Source: a virus
Virus record (IMG/VR): IMGVR_UViG_3300045284_000279
Coordinates: 1-64,000 of that record
Length of the DNA: 64,000 nucleotides
Strand: one strand, 5' to 3'
The notes under the pieces were generated by a model. It made no database searches and had not been told where the DNA came from. It was given only the letters and a program-made list of their open reading frames with translations. Positions 63,796 through 64,000 of this stretch are shown here, piece after piece. Position numbers and translations under genes: made by a program. Positions within the stretch are counted from its first letter, which is position 1; every line of letters starts with the position of its first letter.

Positions 63796-64000
63796 ATGCG
63801 ATTCAACGTGTTCGGCAACGCCGGAGCAGGGATCGACGAGACGATCTCGATCGACAAGTCTGCCGTGGCCAAGGGCAGCGGATCGTCCGTCGGTCCCTGT
63901 TGGTTGACGCCCGAGCGGTTGCTCTACCGCGATCAGCACGATGCGCTCGCCGTGTACGTGAAGACGACCGGCGCCTATGAGCTCGTCGATCCGCGCGGCG
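63796..64000 (+). CDS. hypothetical protein, partial (runs off the window)
   Basis: ATG 63796 opens a frame that continues to the right edge, giving 68 complete codons. It reads MRFNVFGNAGAGIDETISID, then VGPCWLTPERLLYRDQHDAL and VYVKTTGAYELVDPRGG. The pattern of short strands with W/Y (like the protein at 61648) suggests a propeller-like or structural protein, but the fragment is too short to decide. Confidence 0.45.
   Translation, partial: MRFNVFGNAGAGIDETISIDKSAVAKGSGSSVGPCWLTPERLLYRDQHDALAVYVKTTGAYELVDPRG

Noticed and set aside
1-64000. Insertion sequences, integrase, attachment sites, rRNA or tRNA genes
   Set aside because: I saw no transposase or integrase motifs, terminal inverted repeats, or cloverleaf-like tRNA sequences. 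A tRNA scan was not possible here, so tRNAs cannot be wholly excluded.

Overview
The window is a high-GC tailed-phage (Caudoviricetes) genome segment, most likely from a siphovirus. Practically all coding sequence lies on the plus strand, packed head to tail with ATGA or GTGA overlaps and AGGAG-type ribosome binding sites. The siphovirus reading rests on a HK97-type head set (large terminase, DUF1073-type portal, MuF protein, DUF2213 prohead protease, encapsulin-like major capsid protein), a lambda-like tail set (tail completion, terminator, tube, a chaperone pair with a -1 slippery site, and a 1228-residue tape measure implying a tail of roughly 180 nm) and the absence of a contractile sheath. 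The host cannot be named from this sequence. No integrase, repressor, DNA polymerase or tRNA gene was recognised, so lifestyle and completeness stay open. The last gene runs off the right edge.

Layout. 1-17 kb is replication, recombination and DNA metabolism: an ERF annealing protein with a PD-(D/E)XK exonuclease, a bacterial-type beta clamp, a probable helicase loader, an HNH-like nuclease, DnaB helicase, RuvC-like resolvase, Cas4-like nuclease and SSB. Inside this part, 9.0-12.8 kb forms a distinct cassette: a ParB-like protein, a TET-associated-type glycosyltransferase, a GT75/RGP-like glycosyltransferase, a family-4-like uracil-DNA glycosylase and a HARE-HTH/nuclease-like protein. This looks like a DNA base modification or glycosylation system. 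Two LmbU-like proteins (7.3 and 16.8 kb) are candidate regulators. Two copies of one promoter (TTTACG-N18-TAGAAT) precede an RHH-like gene at 0.5 kb and the first LmbU-like gene.

17-26 kb is a run of small accessory genes, many with zinc-knuckle cysteines, including a DUF551-like gene, a MazG-like gene and a block of different base composition (about 19.1-21.9 kb). 23.5-36 kb is packaging and head: a terminase small-subunit candidate, large terminase, a D123-like ATP-grasp protein, portal, MuF (in two overlapping frames), protease/scaffold, decoration protein and capsid.

37.0-40.3 kb holds six consecutive genes with N-terminal export signals or anchors, three of them tandem paralogues. They are followed by a 598-residue protein built from 25 copies of a 20-residue repeat. 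Between the head-tail connectors and the tail completion gene, 44.5-50.3 kb, lies a sugar cassette: a perosamine-synthase-like aminotransferase, a hexapeptide acyltransferase, one GT-A and two GT-B glycosyltransferases, and small proteins of unknown role. The rest is the tail (tube, chaperones, tape measure, and a tail hub/fibre with an S74 self-cleaving chaperone), then lysis (small membrane protein and GH108-like endolysin) and a last exported protein.

The phage therefore encodes five glycosyltransferases in two separate cassettes, plus enzymes able to make an N-acylated amino sugar. Whether the target is DNA, virion protein or host surface is the main open question.
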